Source: Hydractinia symbiolongicarpus
Taxonomy: Eukaryota > Cnidaria > Hydrozoa > Anthoathecata > Hydractiniidae
Reading direction: 5' to 3'
Assembly (NCBI RefSeq): GCF_029227915.1
Contig: NC_079878.1
Span: forward strand, 15,564,001 to 15,628,000
DNA length: 64,000 nucleotides
This document shows, piece after piece, positions 46,317-56,992 of this stretch. Below the pieces are notes generated by a model. That model did not search any database. It saw only the letters and a program-made list of their open reading frames with translations, and was not told the DNA's origin. The translations under genes and the position numbers were made by a program. The stretch's first letter is position 1. Every line of letters starts with the position of its first letter.

Positions 46317-49300
46317 ATTTCTGGATTAATTGTGGTCAATGAAGTTATAATGAATATGACACATAAATTCTTGCTATTTTCTTATTTTACATTTTATGTG
46401 CATTTTCTTTTTAGTATTGATGGATCAACTTCTAACCAAAATGGAAAATTTGTAAATGACTCACTACATGGAAATTCTGTTATGAGAAAGATTAATTGTA
46501 GCAAAAGCGATATTAGACTCTGCTTATTTGCATCAAAAGATATATTGGAAGGAACGGAATTAAGGTATAATTATGGAGACGATGAAGATATCTGGTGGAG
46601 GAAAGAGGTATGTACTGTAACATCACAATGATAGTTAATCGTCTCATGTTATTCTCAAGCATTACAGTAAACTTCAAAATATTTTCATTCAGGGTTCATT
46701 CAACAAACCACTTAATATTCAAGTAAGTTGATGTTCTGGTGAAATTTATTGCTAATACCATTTCTTAACCTGTTTTTTGTATACAATGTTCTTTTTTTAG
46801 GCGATTGAAAATAATTCATGTGAAGTAAGTATTTCTAATAAACTAAGATAGTTATTAGTTTCGATTTATCCAGCTTACCAACAATTTGTGTTTCATTTTT
46901 GTTTATGGTTTGGTTAGAAATTATTATCTTTTTTTTTTCTATTAAGGAATGAGGAAATAAACTTTTAAAGTTTTTTTGAATAAGTATTATATATTTTTTT
47001 ATATTAACTTTATTGAAGATGGAGTCGAATGATGAATTAGATGTATTTCACTGGACTAAATACAAGTAAGTATTTTTTTTATTTATTTAACATATGTATC
47101 TGAAGGTGCTTTTTTAACAAAAATAAATTTTATTATTATTTAATGGATTTTAATGATAAGCAAACTTCTCTTAGGGACCTTCAATCCGTACCATGTGAAG
47201 TAGTAAAAGTTCTGGTTGAAAAGTGTGAAGAAACATTAAAGGGAATATTTACTGGAAAGGTAATGAACTTATGATTTTTACTTACTTGTGTAGTATTCCA
47301 TGAATAGAATTTTGTATGAAATTTTAAAAGAAGAAATAAAAGTTGATACATAACAAAGGAAGTTACATTATTAGATTAATACACAATAACGAACATTTTT
47401 CAGGAATGGCGAAAACGATGTGATATTTACAAACAAAGAGGCCGAGCTAGAGGTAATGTAGTTTAGGTTATGTATTTTTTGAAAGTGAAAAATAAAGGTT
47501 TGTATTAAAAAGTTCTTTTTTAAATGTTTAGAATCTCTTACAAATGATGTTCGTTTTGGTGCATTTACAAAAGAGCAAATTGATGTGATTGTAAAAACTT
47601 TGTTGAAGATTTTTTGTCCAAATAACAGTACAAAGGTAATTAATTTCTCCTCTTTGTAAAAAAACTTAGGATTCCACAGGATCAAGACAGTCCTGCAATC
47701 TAAAAAACGTCTTAAAAAGTCCTGGGAATTCCTGAATTTTTTTAAAATTAATTATAAAGATGTTAAAGATTTTAATCCCTTCAATTTTCGTTTATCTTTT
47801 TGGGGTGAATTGGTAAAAGTTTACTATTGTAAAATTTAGAAAACATGCCTATTGGTGAAAAATTCCCTTTTAAGTCCTAAGTAATTTTTCTGGAAAGCTC
47901 ATTTGGTCAATTTACCAAGTTACTTTTATTCTAGAACTTTGATTTCGTGTTTAAAGTTCTTTTGCCAGAGACCGTGACACTTATATACAGTCGTGTAAAT
48001 GAGATATCAGTGGAAGAGGTATGTTTGACACTATTTGAAACGTCACTTTATTTATTCAACTCTGTGGTAGGAAAAAGTGGTATTACATTGAAAATTGATT
48101 AAGCTTGCTATTATATTTTGTATTTTTGAGGCTGAAGAACAAGTTAGCAATGTTGGAATTTCTGTCTTAAAGGAAGGTAGTGATTCCGATGATGGATCAA
48201 ATAAAGAAAGTAAAGAACATTCAGGTACACGAAGTCGTTTATTATAGAACGAAAAAACGATGGAAACGTTAAAATGAATTTTAATTTAATTTATATCAAT
48301 CTACTTCTTTTGTAGAAAACGAGTTTAGTCATGATGTTAACTGTTATCCTCCAACAGATGATGATGATGTTTCTCCCAAAGGAAAAAGTACGGTTGCATG
48401 ATTTAGCATTTTGAAAGTATCTTTGTTATGTACATTATTCCAAAACTGGTTCAAACGTTTTTCTAGGTATTCTACAAAAGCGTTTAAAGGCAGAAATATT
48501 TATAGAGAAAAGGTATGTATAGTCTATCTCATGGGTAGAAGTAATTTAGAACACATGATTATTGCACTTGTAACATTTTAGATTTTTGTCTAGAAAAAGA
48601 CGGAGACAGTATTGGCGTAAGCACGAAAAAACAAAATAATGGCGAATATTATCATTCTGCTTTTGAAGAAGAGAATAATGAAGAGGAAGAAGAAGAAGAA
48701 AAGAAAGAAGATATGAACTTAAAAAACAAAACTGGGTTTGAAGGTAACAAAAGGACTAAATTAAAATGCCTAAAGCAGGATGGACGGAAGAAAAAGGTCA
48801 CTGCAAAAAAAAGGTTAAAAAACAAAAAAGGTATATTACCTCAAACCTCAGGTATATTAGCAATCGACTCTGTTTGGTTCATTGTTCTTATTTCTTATTA
48901 ACATTTTTAAAGTTCCAGAAATGCCGTCTACTAAAAGAAGGGCAATCTCAGCCAAGGAAGTATGGAAAATTGTCAACGAAAGAAATCGTCAAGGTATTAA
49001 ACAGTATAAGTATACGTTAACTTTTAATAACATTCCAGCATTTTCATACTTATACAAAATATTGCTCGAAATATTGCTTAAAAACCTGACAAATTATTTA
49101 AAAAAATCAGAAGTTGATTTCGTATGTGCTATAAATTATATTGTTTTTAGACGATTGGTTTGACACAACTGGAAAAAGCGATGACAATGAGTCCAACACA
49201 CCAGAGTCAGATCTAGAAGAAAACGTTCATGCCAGTATATAAAATTCTTTTGTTTAAATTATCAGTACCAATTTGCTTACTTGTATATCAGTAATGTTCT

Positions 49301-52300
49301 CCTTTGTTTTATTAAGTTTTGTGACACAAAAATTACATTTTTTTAAATGATTTTTTCCTTTAGTTGTCCATACCCTCTCAAAGAAAGAGAAAAGAAAAAA
49401 GAAAGAATCAGGTGAGTAAGAATACTAAATAATGATGTCAGTACGTCACTGCCAGTTGCCTGCAATTAAATTTCGGATTTTTAAATTTCTTTTTTTTCAG
49501 ATGAGATCATGGAATTGAAGAAAAGTATGGAGGTCATGAGGAAGCGCTTAGAAAAAGCAGAAAAAGCAGCCGAGAGAGAATATACGTACGTAGAAGGTGA
49601 TAATGAAAATGATGATGACGATGTTGATATGTCTGTACAGAAAAGTGAAAATACAAGTGAAGAGATAAGGAAAACACATAAGATCTTAAGCCATGGAAAG
49701 ATTCTTGCTAACAAGAGAAAAGCTGAAAGAAAAAGGAAAAAGATGTTAGCCTGTGTGAACAAGTATGTCGGGCCTCCCGGTACTATAAAAGAGCGCAAAA
49801 CTGGCGTTATTGACTACAGAAAAGTATATGACATTAAATGCCCGGTTTGTTCAGTTGTATCTAGCAGACTCTACCAGCATTTAATGCTTCAACACAAATT
49901 TTCGGATAGGGAAGCAAAACTAAAAGAGTCAGAAGTCAGGGTGATGTTTCTTTGGTCAAAAAAGGAAAAGCATGGTATCCCAAAACCGTTGCCTTGCGCA
50001 ATCTGTGGAGTTTGGCACCTGCGTCTTCGTACCCACCTGAAAAGGAAACACAAATTGGAAGGATCAAAAATCACAGAAATTTTAGAAACTGCGCGAAAAG
50101 AAAATTGGGCTAACGAAGGATGTTTGGAAAATAAAGCCAAGCTAGTCAAGACAGCCAATCAAAAGGCGAAAAAACGTACGAAATGTAATAGAGAAGAATT
50201 GATTAATACTGGGAGAACGATCAAGTATCTGCCAGATAATGCGAAGGAAGTAAATGCATCTAACAAAGCAGATTGGGATATTGAAGGAGATAACTTTCTC
50301 ATGTATTATGAAACCGGAAAGGAGTTGCTAGAAGCTTTTAAAAGTGAAGTGGAAAAGAAGAAAGGAGCTGTTAAGGCAAAGAGGTAAGACAAATCCTTCT
50401 TATTGATATACATGTTCCATCGTTATCCTAACCCTAGTAGATCGTGGTTACGAACCTGAATTCCTTACAAATAAGACATCATTTATAGGATTTTCTAGCT
50501 CCAAACTTTATTGAACTTTTCCAAAACTTTTTCAATTTTTTTTATCGTGGAACTCTTTAAAACTGAACCCACACTAGAATTTTTCTGTTTGGTAAATTTA
50601 AAAATGATTCATTTTATCTTAGGTACAGACAGCATGTGGAGTACATATGGACTATTATCGATCCCAACATGGCAGTGATACCAGCCAGTGCATTTGCAAA
50701 TTGCTTGCTTGTTGAAGATAAATACCACGATCCAACTTACCGCTTGATTGGTAAAGGAGGAAATGAGGCTTCCACTCTAAGGGTTAGATATGTCGCTTTG
50801 AGAGCATTTATTAGATTTTTACGTCGTCGCCATGTCTATGGAGGCATTACCCGTGATCAAATGACAGCTTTGTCGGAATATATCGATGAATGGAACGCTG
50901 ATTTTACTGAATCCATTGCCCAGCGTAAAACTGACATAGACGAATTAAGATTAAACGCTTAATGACTCCTACCCATATGATTAAATATGGCCGATCAAAT
51001 TTTGTGCAGGGTCTTGTGAAAAGTATTGAAAGGGTCGCTAAGTCTGAGAAACCTACAAAACGGTTTTGTCAGCAGGTTAGAGACTATCTGATTACTAACT
51101 TGTGCATAATGAATGGGTTGAGATCATCAAACCTGATAGAACTCAGGGTTTCGGATGTCCAGGAAGCGCACACTAGCGAAGAATATCCTGGATACATGGT
51201 GTTTACTAATTCCCGTTATAAAACATCCACAATATATGGTGAAAAGGTCATTGTCTTGCCTAAAAACGTGTTTGAACATCTTAAATACTATGTCAAAGAA
51301 ATAAGGCCTGTTTTGAATCCCACAACAAATACTTATTTATTCATTTCATCAGATACAAATCAACTGTCGCACGCTACAATTGGCAGTAGCCTGACGTCAT
51401 CTTTCAAAAATGCGGCGGTATTTGGCAAACACGAATATGATAGAGTAAGTCCTACTCGAATAAGATGTGCATGCGCAACATTCGGGTGTAAGGTTGATGG
51501 AATTGACAGTGGTTATTTTGCAAAGCACTTTATGAAAAATAAAGAGGATACCACAAATATCCATTACAATTTGTATTCAAATCATAGAGAGGCATTAAAA
51601 CTTGCTATGATGATGGGTAATACATTTGAAGTTGGTGGAGTTACGCAAACGTTAAAAAAAGAAGATGTTGAAAAAATTACATCTGCAATCTTAAAGAATG
51701 AAAAAGTTATGCCCTGTAAAGATGATGTTATCGAGTGGGTAAGCAAAAACAATAGCCTGGAACCAAAGGAATTGTCAGATTTTATGGATATTTTGGAAGA
51801 GCTGGAAGGGGAGACCAATAGAATTGATCTTTTCTACAATAAAAATGGAGGAAATGTAAAGAAAGTAAGTTGATCCATTATTTGCTTTGTTTTTCTTCAT
51901 TATAAGGAAATCATGATATAAAAATGATTGCGTTTTTAAACTTAAAATGACTTTTTTTTACAGAAGGATGCTAAAAAGTCTGTTGCTGTTCCAAAGACAA
52001 CACTTAAAACGTATCCAAAGCGAAAACAAAAGGTGCTACACTTTTTTGCTTTATAAGAAAGACGGGTATCACGCCATATAGATCAGTCAAATTCTTTAAC
52101 GTAATTCTGGATCGAAGTTTGGTTTTGCATACTTTTACCTTTTACAAGGAAACGGTAGATCCATTAAGGCGGTTTTTCACTTAAAACGAAATTGATTAAT
52201 TGATTTATGAATGTCATAAGTAGGATTGTTTTGATTTATTTATTTATTTAATATTTTTGTTCAAGTAATCTTTAAACAGTTTGCCTTTAGTTACATGCCT

Positions 52301-53216
52301 GGTACATTTTACTAGAGGTTGCCAAATTTCAAATTTCACAATTTCTTTACTTCATTTTATTTTAGCCACCTAAAGGGAGTTGTTTAGTATTACAGCATCA
52401 GGTACTATTTATTTTATAAAAACATGACACGTTTTCTGTTTTATTCCTTCATGTGTGATATTTTAGGGATTCTTTTTGTTAAATTTTAGTATGGTGAAGA
52501 CTCTATCGGAAGCAATTCGAGCAATAATGATGACTCGAGTGAAGAGGATGACAATTCTATTTGCGAATTCTCTGCTGAAAGTTTAAATGAAATTTCTGAC
52601 GAGAACTTGCAAACAATGTCAGAAGTTGATGACTGTGAAGTGGAGAACCATCCTTTAAAAGATAGTTTGGACGAGGTAATTTCAGGAATAGTTTTCTCAA
52701 TCGACACTTTCCGAATAAATTTTGATGTACCGCAGTTTTTTTAAAGTCCTTACAAAAAATTTGAATACACCTTAAATTTTAATAATTTGTAAAAAAAAAT
52801 CCTTTTGTTTTAAATACTTAAGGAATTAATGCCGCCGTATTATATATAATGACTTTTTATTATTGTAGAAAATTGCGAAATATGAAACAGTAAAGAAAAA
52901 CGACCTTGTGAAAGGAAGAAAGCACTGCAGGACCATGTTTCTCGGTCTTACGTATGTATGTGAAGAATTAATGAAACGCAAAGATTATGATAACGTGTCA
53001 AAAACGAAAACATTTACAGCAAACGAAGTAAAAAGATGCATTAGCAAAAACGAAAAAATGAAAGAAGCGTGCAAAGGTAAAGACGCCGACTACTGGAAAT
53101 ATTTAGTTTTAAATATGCGTGAGAAATACCAAAGAGCTATGAAAAGGGAAGAATACTGCAAATGTCGTCAGTGGTTAAATGAAGCAAAGGACATGATGAA
53201 TCACTGGAATACTTAG
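44639..53216 (+). CDS. Multi-exon SET / zinc finger / tyrosine-recombinase-like protein
   Basis: A chain of about 20 exons with GT-AG borders keeps one frame. It starts MTEQTIN (44639-44659), followed by 44811-44919, 45297-45462, 46415-46607, small exons between 46693 and 48743, further small exons to 49,410, and then 49501-50383, 50623-51864, 51964-52032, 52366-52401, 52490-52675 and 52869-53216 (stop). Domains in order: SET methyltransferase, an acidic/basic linker, two C2H2-like fingers, a tyrosine-recombinase-like domain, a Ser/Asp-rich linker and a basic helical C-terminus. SET proteins of KMT5A type methylate histones; tyrosine recombinases cut and join DNA. Together this suggests a Crypton-like mobile gene or its domesticated form. 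One frame change at 50960-50962 is the only break found. The small middle exons are less certain. It sits in a block that interrupts a Maverick. Confidence 0.7.
45659..45877 (+). repeat. Direct repeat, intronic copy
   Basis: Nearly identical to 43,534-43,772; lies in the intron that splits the SET domain. It ends with a palindromic ATATTACATATAG...CTATATGTAATAT junction and then a second copy of the 45,555-45,660 block. Confidence 0.8.
46252..46318. repeat. (TAAA)n tail
   Basis: About 16 TAAA units after an A-rich sequence ending ATTTAATGTTAAATAAA. Probably the 3' tail of a retroelement sitting in the SET-domain intron. Confidence 0.9.
49501..50383 (+). other. Exon with two C2H2-like zinc fingers
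   Basis: A long basic exon. After a charged coiled-coil-like start and an acidic patch it has CPVCSVVSSRLYQHLMLQH (C-x2-C-x11-H-x4-H) and, about 55 residues later, CAICGVWHLRLRTHLKRKH. Both fit C2H2 spacing, and the two are probably used for DNA binding in front of the recombinase-like domain. Confidence 0.75.
50623..51864 (+). other. Tyrosine-recombinase-like domain exon
   Basis: The first part (VRYVALRAFIRFLRRRHVYG) fits an N-terminal core-binding helical region. After the frame change at 50960-50962 the catalytic-type part follows: NGLRSSNLIELRVSDVQ (box I Arg), SRYKTSTIYGEKVIVLP (the beta-hairpin Lys), SPTRIRCACATFG (box II Arg region), then KHFMKNKEDTTNIHYNLYS with His and a candidate nucleophile Tyr. 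The order and spacing fit the phage-integrase fold used by Cryptons and related eukaryotic elements. Exact catalytic residues need a structural alignment. Confidence 0.65.
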
Positions 53217-54642
53217 TGCCGTTTTGTCATTATTATGTGGCACAAACCGTGATGCATTCATCAAGCGCCCCACTCGTAATATCGACTCTCTAATATACGC
53301 TTTTCCTTAATATGTCCATTTGTTTAGGTTTTTGGCGCCCCACTCAAAATATTACCTCCCTAAAACAATTGCACCAAGATATATATTTATCTATTTCACT
53401 TTTTGATTAAAGTAAAAACAGAAGTCAATAGTTTAAAGATATATATAAAGAGCCCTGGCGCTTAATCGATGCATTACGGAGCGAGTAGAAAACTTTTAGC
53501 TACGTAACTTTCCATCGTTGACATATATGCATGAGAAACAATGTCATTTCGCTTTTATTTTTTTTATTAAGCGTCTCTCTTTCACAAGCTGATCGGATGG
53601 CTTACTTGTTGCTTGTTGACCATCAACTTGAGAATATCAAATTCACGCGTTAGCTTGCAGAGTTAATTCACAAATCGAAATCAAACTTAGGTGTTATCAG
53701 TTTTTTGTATACATATTATTTGCATAACTTTTAGAGATATGTATCGGAAATATGTTGAAATTCCGATCAATTTTCATTTATGTATTTCTTTTTAGTTTTA
53801 AAGATAACATTTTTTGACATCTTTAATTTTGTAACTTTATTAAGATTAAAAATATATTTATCTTATCAAGTCTAGCAACCTTTTGTTTGTTACATCGGTT
53901 CTGTTAGGCAGTCAAAATTTTGCGTTTTTTAAAACTAGCGAAATTAGCAATAGTGTATTTAGATTCTTAATCGAAATTTTCTACCACGACAATACCTTTT
54001 CCCGTCTATTTTTACTGGTTGATAAGGGTTACACCAAATCAGGAAGTGGTGTGAATTATCTTTGGGAATTCATTGAAATGCACCTTTTTTATAAGAACAA
54101 ATTATATAAGAACATAGGGCTTCACAGGTACAAAACTTTGGAACATGTTAACAATATTTTTCATCTTTGTCAATACCGAGAAGTACTGAAATGCTCCTTT
54201 AAACGAAAAAAATGACAAAATAAGAGAAAAATTAAGAAGAATTTAAAAGCATTTTGAGACAAATTAAAAAAGTTATAAACATTCGTAGGCTTCCTTCAAG
54301 TTGCATGTTTTTACAAAAAGCGTGTAGTAGACGCGAAATATGCAATTTGAAAAGTAGTTGACAATTCTTTTTTTATTCTCCGCGATTTGCAAAAACTAAT
54401 CTTTTTTAGCTGCAAATAATTCCGTGAAAATTGTCAAAAATAGCAAAATACTTCACCGCGAAAAAGCTGCTTTCTATGTAGAAAAAAACAAAATGCGGAA
54501 AAATACAACCGCAATTCAGAATAATACAACCAAAAAACATGGAACAACCAATTACAGAATAGTACAACCATTTGCAGAATAGCACAACCAAAAAAATCGC
54601 GTCGCAGAATGATACAACCATTTTCAGAATAGTACATCCGCC

Positions 54643-54643
<1 letters not shown>
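53217..54643. other. Non-coding end of the inserted block
   Basis: No convincing gene; the 110-residue frame at 53,883-54,215 has no domain signal. GCGCCCC motifs recur near 53,262 and 53,337, and a CGCTTAATCGATGCATTACG motif is at 53,460. At 54,500-54,640 a degenerate approximately 35-bp repeat (core CAGAATAGTACAACCA) occurs about five times. Confidence 0.5.

Positions 54644-54694
<51 letters not shown>
54644..54694. repeat. (AAT)n microsatellite at the insertion border
   Basis: About 17 AAT units end exactly where the capsid-gene remainder begins at 54,695. It could be the tail of a retroelement that forms the right edge of the 17.4-kb block. Confidence 0.95.
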
Positions 54695-54695
<1 letters not shown>

Positions 54696-54826
54696 TGTCG
54701 GACGGTATCACGCTGCACATGACGAAGAAGGCTGACGGAACGGGGGATATACGCTGCTATGTGTACTTGCTCCAAGATGCGCAGTTGAATATTTTCAACG
54801 GGCGCTTCCACAGTGTGAAATACTAA
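54695..54826 (+). pseudogene. Capsid-type gene, last 43 codons (copy A)
   Basis: The frame LSDGITLHMTKKADGTGDIR and the following residues to stop 54824-54826 match the 3' end of the copy at 61,293-61,910 (LSDGITL, MTKKAEGTG). The gene at 36,123 lacks precisely this part, so the two belong together. Confidence 0.85.
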
Positions 54827-54837
54827 AATAAACATAC

Positions 54838-55237
54838 ATGGCAACAATTGGTGTACTCGTAGCAGGCGCTGCTATCAACGCGCTCGCGTTTAGCGGGTCT
54901 AATTTCCTATTCAGCAAACTGTCAGGGCAATGGTAAAGCAGAACGTAAGAGGCATGACAAAGCTATTGAACAACTTCAAGCAGCCCAAGCAAAGTGGGTA
55001 CGTGACAGACAGGCAAAGATCGACTAGTACAATCAGCAACGGGAGCTTAAAAGACAAGCTGGGGAAAGCTTAAAAGAGCTTGTTGAAGGCATGCCAGAAT
55101 ATTATATCACGACGATCGAGAAAGCTCCAAAGCTATTCGACTACTATATGCCTTCGAAGCAACAACAAGACGGTGAGCTGACGTTCATCGTAGGGTCCCT
55201 GGCCCTTCTAGGTTTCGCGGTGTACAAGTACATGTAA
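54838..55237 (+). pseudogene. Maverick small membrane protein, broken
   Basis: ATG 54838, 11 bp after the capsid stop, begins MATIGVLVAGAAINALAFSG, a hydrophobic N-terminus. A frameshift near 54,932 leads to KAERKRHDKAIEQLQAAQAK, a helical middle with an in-frame TAG at about 55,025, and the end FDYYMPSKQQQDGELTFIVG plus a hydrophobic ALLGFAVYKYM tail. Two membrane segments bracketing a coiled coil are typical of a recurring Polinton protein downstream of the capsid gene; function unknown. Confidence 0.65.
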
Positions 55238-55261
55238 GGAACATTTTTTGACATTTACTAA

Positions 55262-56232
55262 ATGTCAAAAGCACATATCCTCACAGAAGAAGAAGTTGAA
55301 AAGCTAAGTCAAATCTACTACACCCCGGAGCATCTTTGGACTAGTCGAAAAGCCATTAAACTACTCTCCGAGCAGATTAGTCTCTCTAAAAAGAGAGTTA
55401 CTCATTGGCTGAGCCGGCAACTGCTCTGGCTTAGACATATCAAAGGCCCCAAGCGCATCAACTATCCACATTTCACCATCACAAAGTCCAGCGAAATGCA
55501 CCAATTTGATTTGCTCTTTATGCCCCATGACATGCTGTATGGAAATACGTATAAATACATCCTCACAGGCATCGACGTTGCTTCGAGGTATAAGGTAGCG
55601 AGGCCTTTACGTACGAAAAAGGCTAGCGAGTTTGCGGATCTCTGCGTTATCCGAATATATTCCAGTGCGATAATGGTTCAGAGTTCAAGTCAGACGTGAG
55701 CAAGCTGCTAGAAAGCAAAGGGGTCGAGATAAAGCGTGCAACTACCAAATACCACCACACTTTCACGGCGTTCGTCGAATCGTATAACAAGGTGCTCGCC
55801 GAGAGGCTTTTCAAACCTCAAGATGAGCAAGAGCCTGCCTCTGACGAACAAAGTAGTACTTGGGTTAAGCACTTGTACACTATCGTGAAAAGTTTGAACA
55901 ACACCAAGACCGCGATGATTGGTATGAAACCCTCGAAAGCGATCAAACTTAAGGAGGTGCCACAGGTCGAGGAAAAGCACGATGAGAAACCGTTACCCGA
56001 TGACAGCCTGTGCTTGTATCTGCTGCAACCTGGGGAAGAGCATGGAGATTCGAAAAGACGCGCTACGGACGCTTGGTGGAGCAAGAAAACGTATAGATTC
56101 GATCGTATTGTAACATGTACACGTCTCCTGTACTATTTGAAAGACGGACTTGATCGAAGCTTTGTGTCAGAAGAGTTGATGTTAATACCCGAGAATGTTG
56201 AAGTACCTCCGGAGCATGTAAAAGAGTGGTAA
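55262..56232 (+). pseudogene. Polinton retrovirus-like integrase (copy A)
   Basis: ATG 55262 (in TAAATG) starts an HTH-like N-terminus (WTSRKAIKLLSEQISLSKKR). The rve core shows Asp in MHQFDLLFMPHD, the YKYILTGIDVASRYKVARPL signature of Polinton integrases, Asp in FQCDNGSEFKSDV and Glu in TAFVESYNKVLAE. The frame is lost by a small deletion at about 55,650-55,665, so catalytic residues survive in separate frames. The C-terminal YRFDRIV...LYYLKDGLDRSFVSEELM region is SH3/chromo-like. A second copy's C-terminal end lies at 63,642-64,000 on the other strand. Confidence 0.85.
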
Positions 56233-56380
56233 ATTTCTCGAGTCGGATGGCCATTTCACCGGTTCCCCGTGGCGGGGGATGTTGGTGCCACCGACACCTA
56301 TCATTTTGCCCCGCATGCTTACGCCATGTCATTATCAAACATCCCCCTCGAACAACTCACGCGTATCATCGTCAGCCGGA

Positions 56381-56659
56381 CTATGCTTCAGGTCCGCCAC
56401 ACCTCAAGAGAAGGCAATAAAGGACCGCTTCTGTCAGTAAAACCGTGTCTGGATGAAGGGGACGGATTCCGTCCCCATTAACATCCTCTTCCATAACATC
56501 CTTATATCGTATTATATACCTGCTGGGAACATGGATTCGAACCGCCCTCTTCCCATTTTTATTATCTGTATACCCAACGGCTCTAACAACATCGCGGGCT
56601 ACGAGGCATTGCCCGCGATATTGATGCAGAGGTCGTATTTTTGCGAGTCCGAGGGTCAT
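56381..56659 (-). pseudogene. BRO-N domain protein, truncated
   Basis: The minus-strand frame contains VARDVVRAVGYTDNKNGKRA, IRYKDVMEEDVNGDGIRPLH and VLLTEAVLYCLLLRCG, which follow the BRO-N pattern (DV...LGY.n...A...HV..., then a F(I/L)tE.GLY.L(I/L)..S). BRO-N proteins of DNA viruses and transposons bind DNA. A stop at 56381 truncates it; a matching C-terminal region occurs in the second element at 63,083-63,496. The N-terminal methionine is unclear. Confidence 0.6.
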
Positions 56660-56664
56660 TTCAT

Positions 56665-56689
56665 CAAGTTGCCTGCAGCGGGCAACTTG
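56665..56689. terminator. Intergenic hairpin
   Basis: Perfect 9-bp arms CAAGTTGCC / GGCAACTTG around TGCAGCG, just upstream of the BRO-N frame on the minus strand. Confidence 0.5.
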
Positions 56690-56714
56690 CTCAGTTAATA
56701 TTTATAGGTATAGT

Positions 56715-56740
56715 TTTTGTGGCTCGATCGAGCTACAAAA
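56715..56740. terminator. Intergenic near-perfect palindrome
   Basis: 13-bp arms TTTTGTGGCTCGA / TCGAGCTACAAAA with one G-T pair, placed between the BRO-N gene and the small coiled-coil gene. Confidence 0.5.
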
Positions 56741-56765
56741 CTTCAAGCGCCGTAACACCTGGGTC

Positions 56766-56957
56766 TTAATATTTCATCATATAGTGGATCATGGCAAGAG
56801 CTAGCGACGAAACACAGGCGATTAAAGCGATCCGGTTGTTGTGTTTATCTCTCAGACTCATTTTATACACCTCCCAATCTCTTTCCTCAAGACCCGCTTC
56901 CAAGTCCTCGATTGTTTCCTCCAATTTTCGGATCTCTCCCTCAAACTCCTCTCGCAA
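56766..56957 (-). CDS. Small coiled-coil membrane protein
   Basis: 63 residues: a charged helix with heptad-like Leu/Ile spacing (IRKLEETIEDLEAGLEERD) then a C-terminal hydrophobic segment (RIALIACVSSLALAMIHYMM). The frame is intact. It lies between the ATPase and the BRO-N gene, all leftward, and is probably a tail-anchored structural or membrane protein of the element; no family recognised. Confidence 0.5.
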   Translation of the reverse strand: MREEFEGEIRKLEETIEDLEAGLEERDWEVYKMSLRDKHNNRIALIACVSSLALAMIHYMMKY

Positions 56958-56992
56958 TTTTTCGAGACAAGACGTATTTATTTAGTTGAAAG

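Larger units (their letters stand above)
45297..46607 (+). other. SET methyltransferase domain exons
   Basis: Exons 45297-45462 and 46415-46607 encode GYGVFTERPFKKGDFLLEYA (the GxG start of SET), a FFYFFQGN segment, NGKFVNDSLHGNSVMRKINC (in place of the NHS/NDS cofactor-binding motif) and LCLFASKDILEGTELRYNYG followed by DDED, the ELxYdYG end of SET. The pattern is closest to KMT5A/SET8-like enzymes. The intron between them holds repeats and a (TAAA)n tail. Confidence 0.85.

Noticed and set aside
53883-54215. 110-residue open frame
   Set aside because: AT-biased composition, no family features, no splice context.
54434-54847. Minus-strand frames through the (AAT)n tract and capsid remainder
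   Set aside because: Run through a microsatellite and antisense to the capsid gene end.
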